From the NCBI RefSeq assembly GCF_938017775.1, contig NZ_CALIIU010000009.1:1-64000 (forward strand): DNA of 64,000 nucleotides, written 5' to 3'. The notes under the pieces were generated by a model. It saw nothing but the letters and a program-made list of their open reading frames with translations, did no database searches and was not told the origin of the DNA. The stretch's first letter is position 1. Each line of letters begins with the position of its first letter. Of the stretch, positions 63,764 through 64,000 are shown in pieces. This stretch comes from an uncultured Campylobacter sp. (GTDB lineage Bacteria; Campylobacterota; Campylobacteria; Campylobacterales; Campylobacteraceae). The position numbers and the translations under genes were made by a program.

Positions 63764-64000
63764 CGTGCTAGGAACGGCTTAAACCGCGCGGCTTTAAAAC
63801 GGAGTTCATTCGGTCTGAACGTGCGCTGCTAGCTGTTTAGGCCGCACCCGCAAAATTTTCATCGCTCCTGCAAAGCAAGCCCGCTGCTTCTACGGCACAT
63901 TTTGGCGCTCGTTATGCTAGCGGGTAGTAAAATTTTAATGCTTTTAGGCTTTGCCGAGAGGATTGCGAAATTTTAACGCGTAAATTTTAAATCTAGAGCC
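63764..64000. other. Right edge of window, no gene seen
   Basis: The last 237 bases hold no supported ORF. RAATTY words increase again towards the end, as in other spacers. Confidence 0.4.

Overview
The window reads as a chromosome segment of a Campylobacter of the higher-GC, anaerobic, oral type (gracilis, showae or rectus group); the species is inference. The support is the Campylobacter-type 16S and 23S with intervening sequences in 23S helices 25 and 45, a moaE-moaD / nspC / fdhC-yedF-selD neighbourhood like that of C. jejuni, a fused trpGD gene, and both aerobic (nrdB) and anaerobic (nrdD, nrdG) ribonucleotide reductases.

Layout. 1-5.1 kb: TonB-dependent haem receptor, selenium-linked membrane protein YedE, and two related membrane proteins of unknown function (to 6.0 kb). 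6.0-12.5 kb: trp genes on the minus strand (trpE, trpGD, an embedded D12 DNA methylase, trpF). 12.6-20.5 kb: yaaA, a TauE-type permease, crcB, three envelope or exported proteins including a glycosidase-like one, rpsU and an LpoB-like lipoprotein. 20.6-28.3 kb: nrdD split into two genes plus nrdG, nrdB, pcm and a McrB-like ATPase. 28.7-33.5 kb: moaE, moaD, nspC, fdhC, yedF, and a selD whose codon 17 is an in-frame TGA read as selenocysteine. 33.5-40.6 kb: a complete rrn operon (16S, tRNA-Ala, 23S with two intervening sequences, 5S). 41.7 kb: a ComEA-like protein. 42.85-51.15 kb: an 8.3-kb integrative element in tRNA-Phe with 16-bp direct repeats at its ends, a frameshifted integrase, a ParE/ParD-like pair, small regulators, a replication-initiator-like protein and unknown cargo. 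51.7-60.8 kb: mraY, a small coupled ORF, murD, gpmI, fabG-acpP-fabF-accA and rho. 61-63.8 kb: a lower-GC, poly-G-containing acyltransferase and a lipoprotein.

Four things stand out. (1) NrdD is broken so that the glycyl-radical tail is a separate 54-residue protein between nrdD and nrdG. (2) TrpF is 589 residues instead of about 200 because of three large low-complexity insertions; TrpE and MurD carry similar insertions, and these DNA stretches look like the local intergenic DNA, which is packed with RAATTY hexamers, the motif whose methylation governs DNA uptake in C. jejuni. (3) selD is itself a selenoprotein gene with a SECIS-like hairpin. (4) The tRNA-Phe element carries two reading frames interrupted by amber codons in the same GCG-TAG-GCG context, and a four-copy, 32-bp-spaced operator array. 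No CRISPR array was seen.
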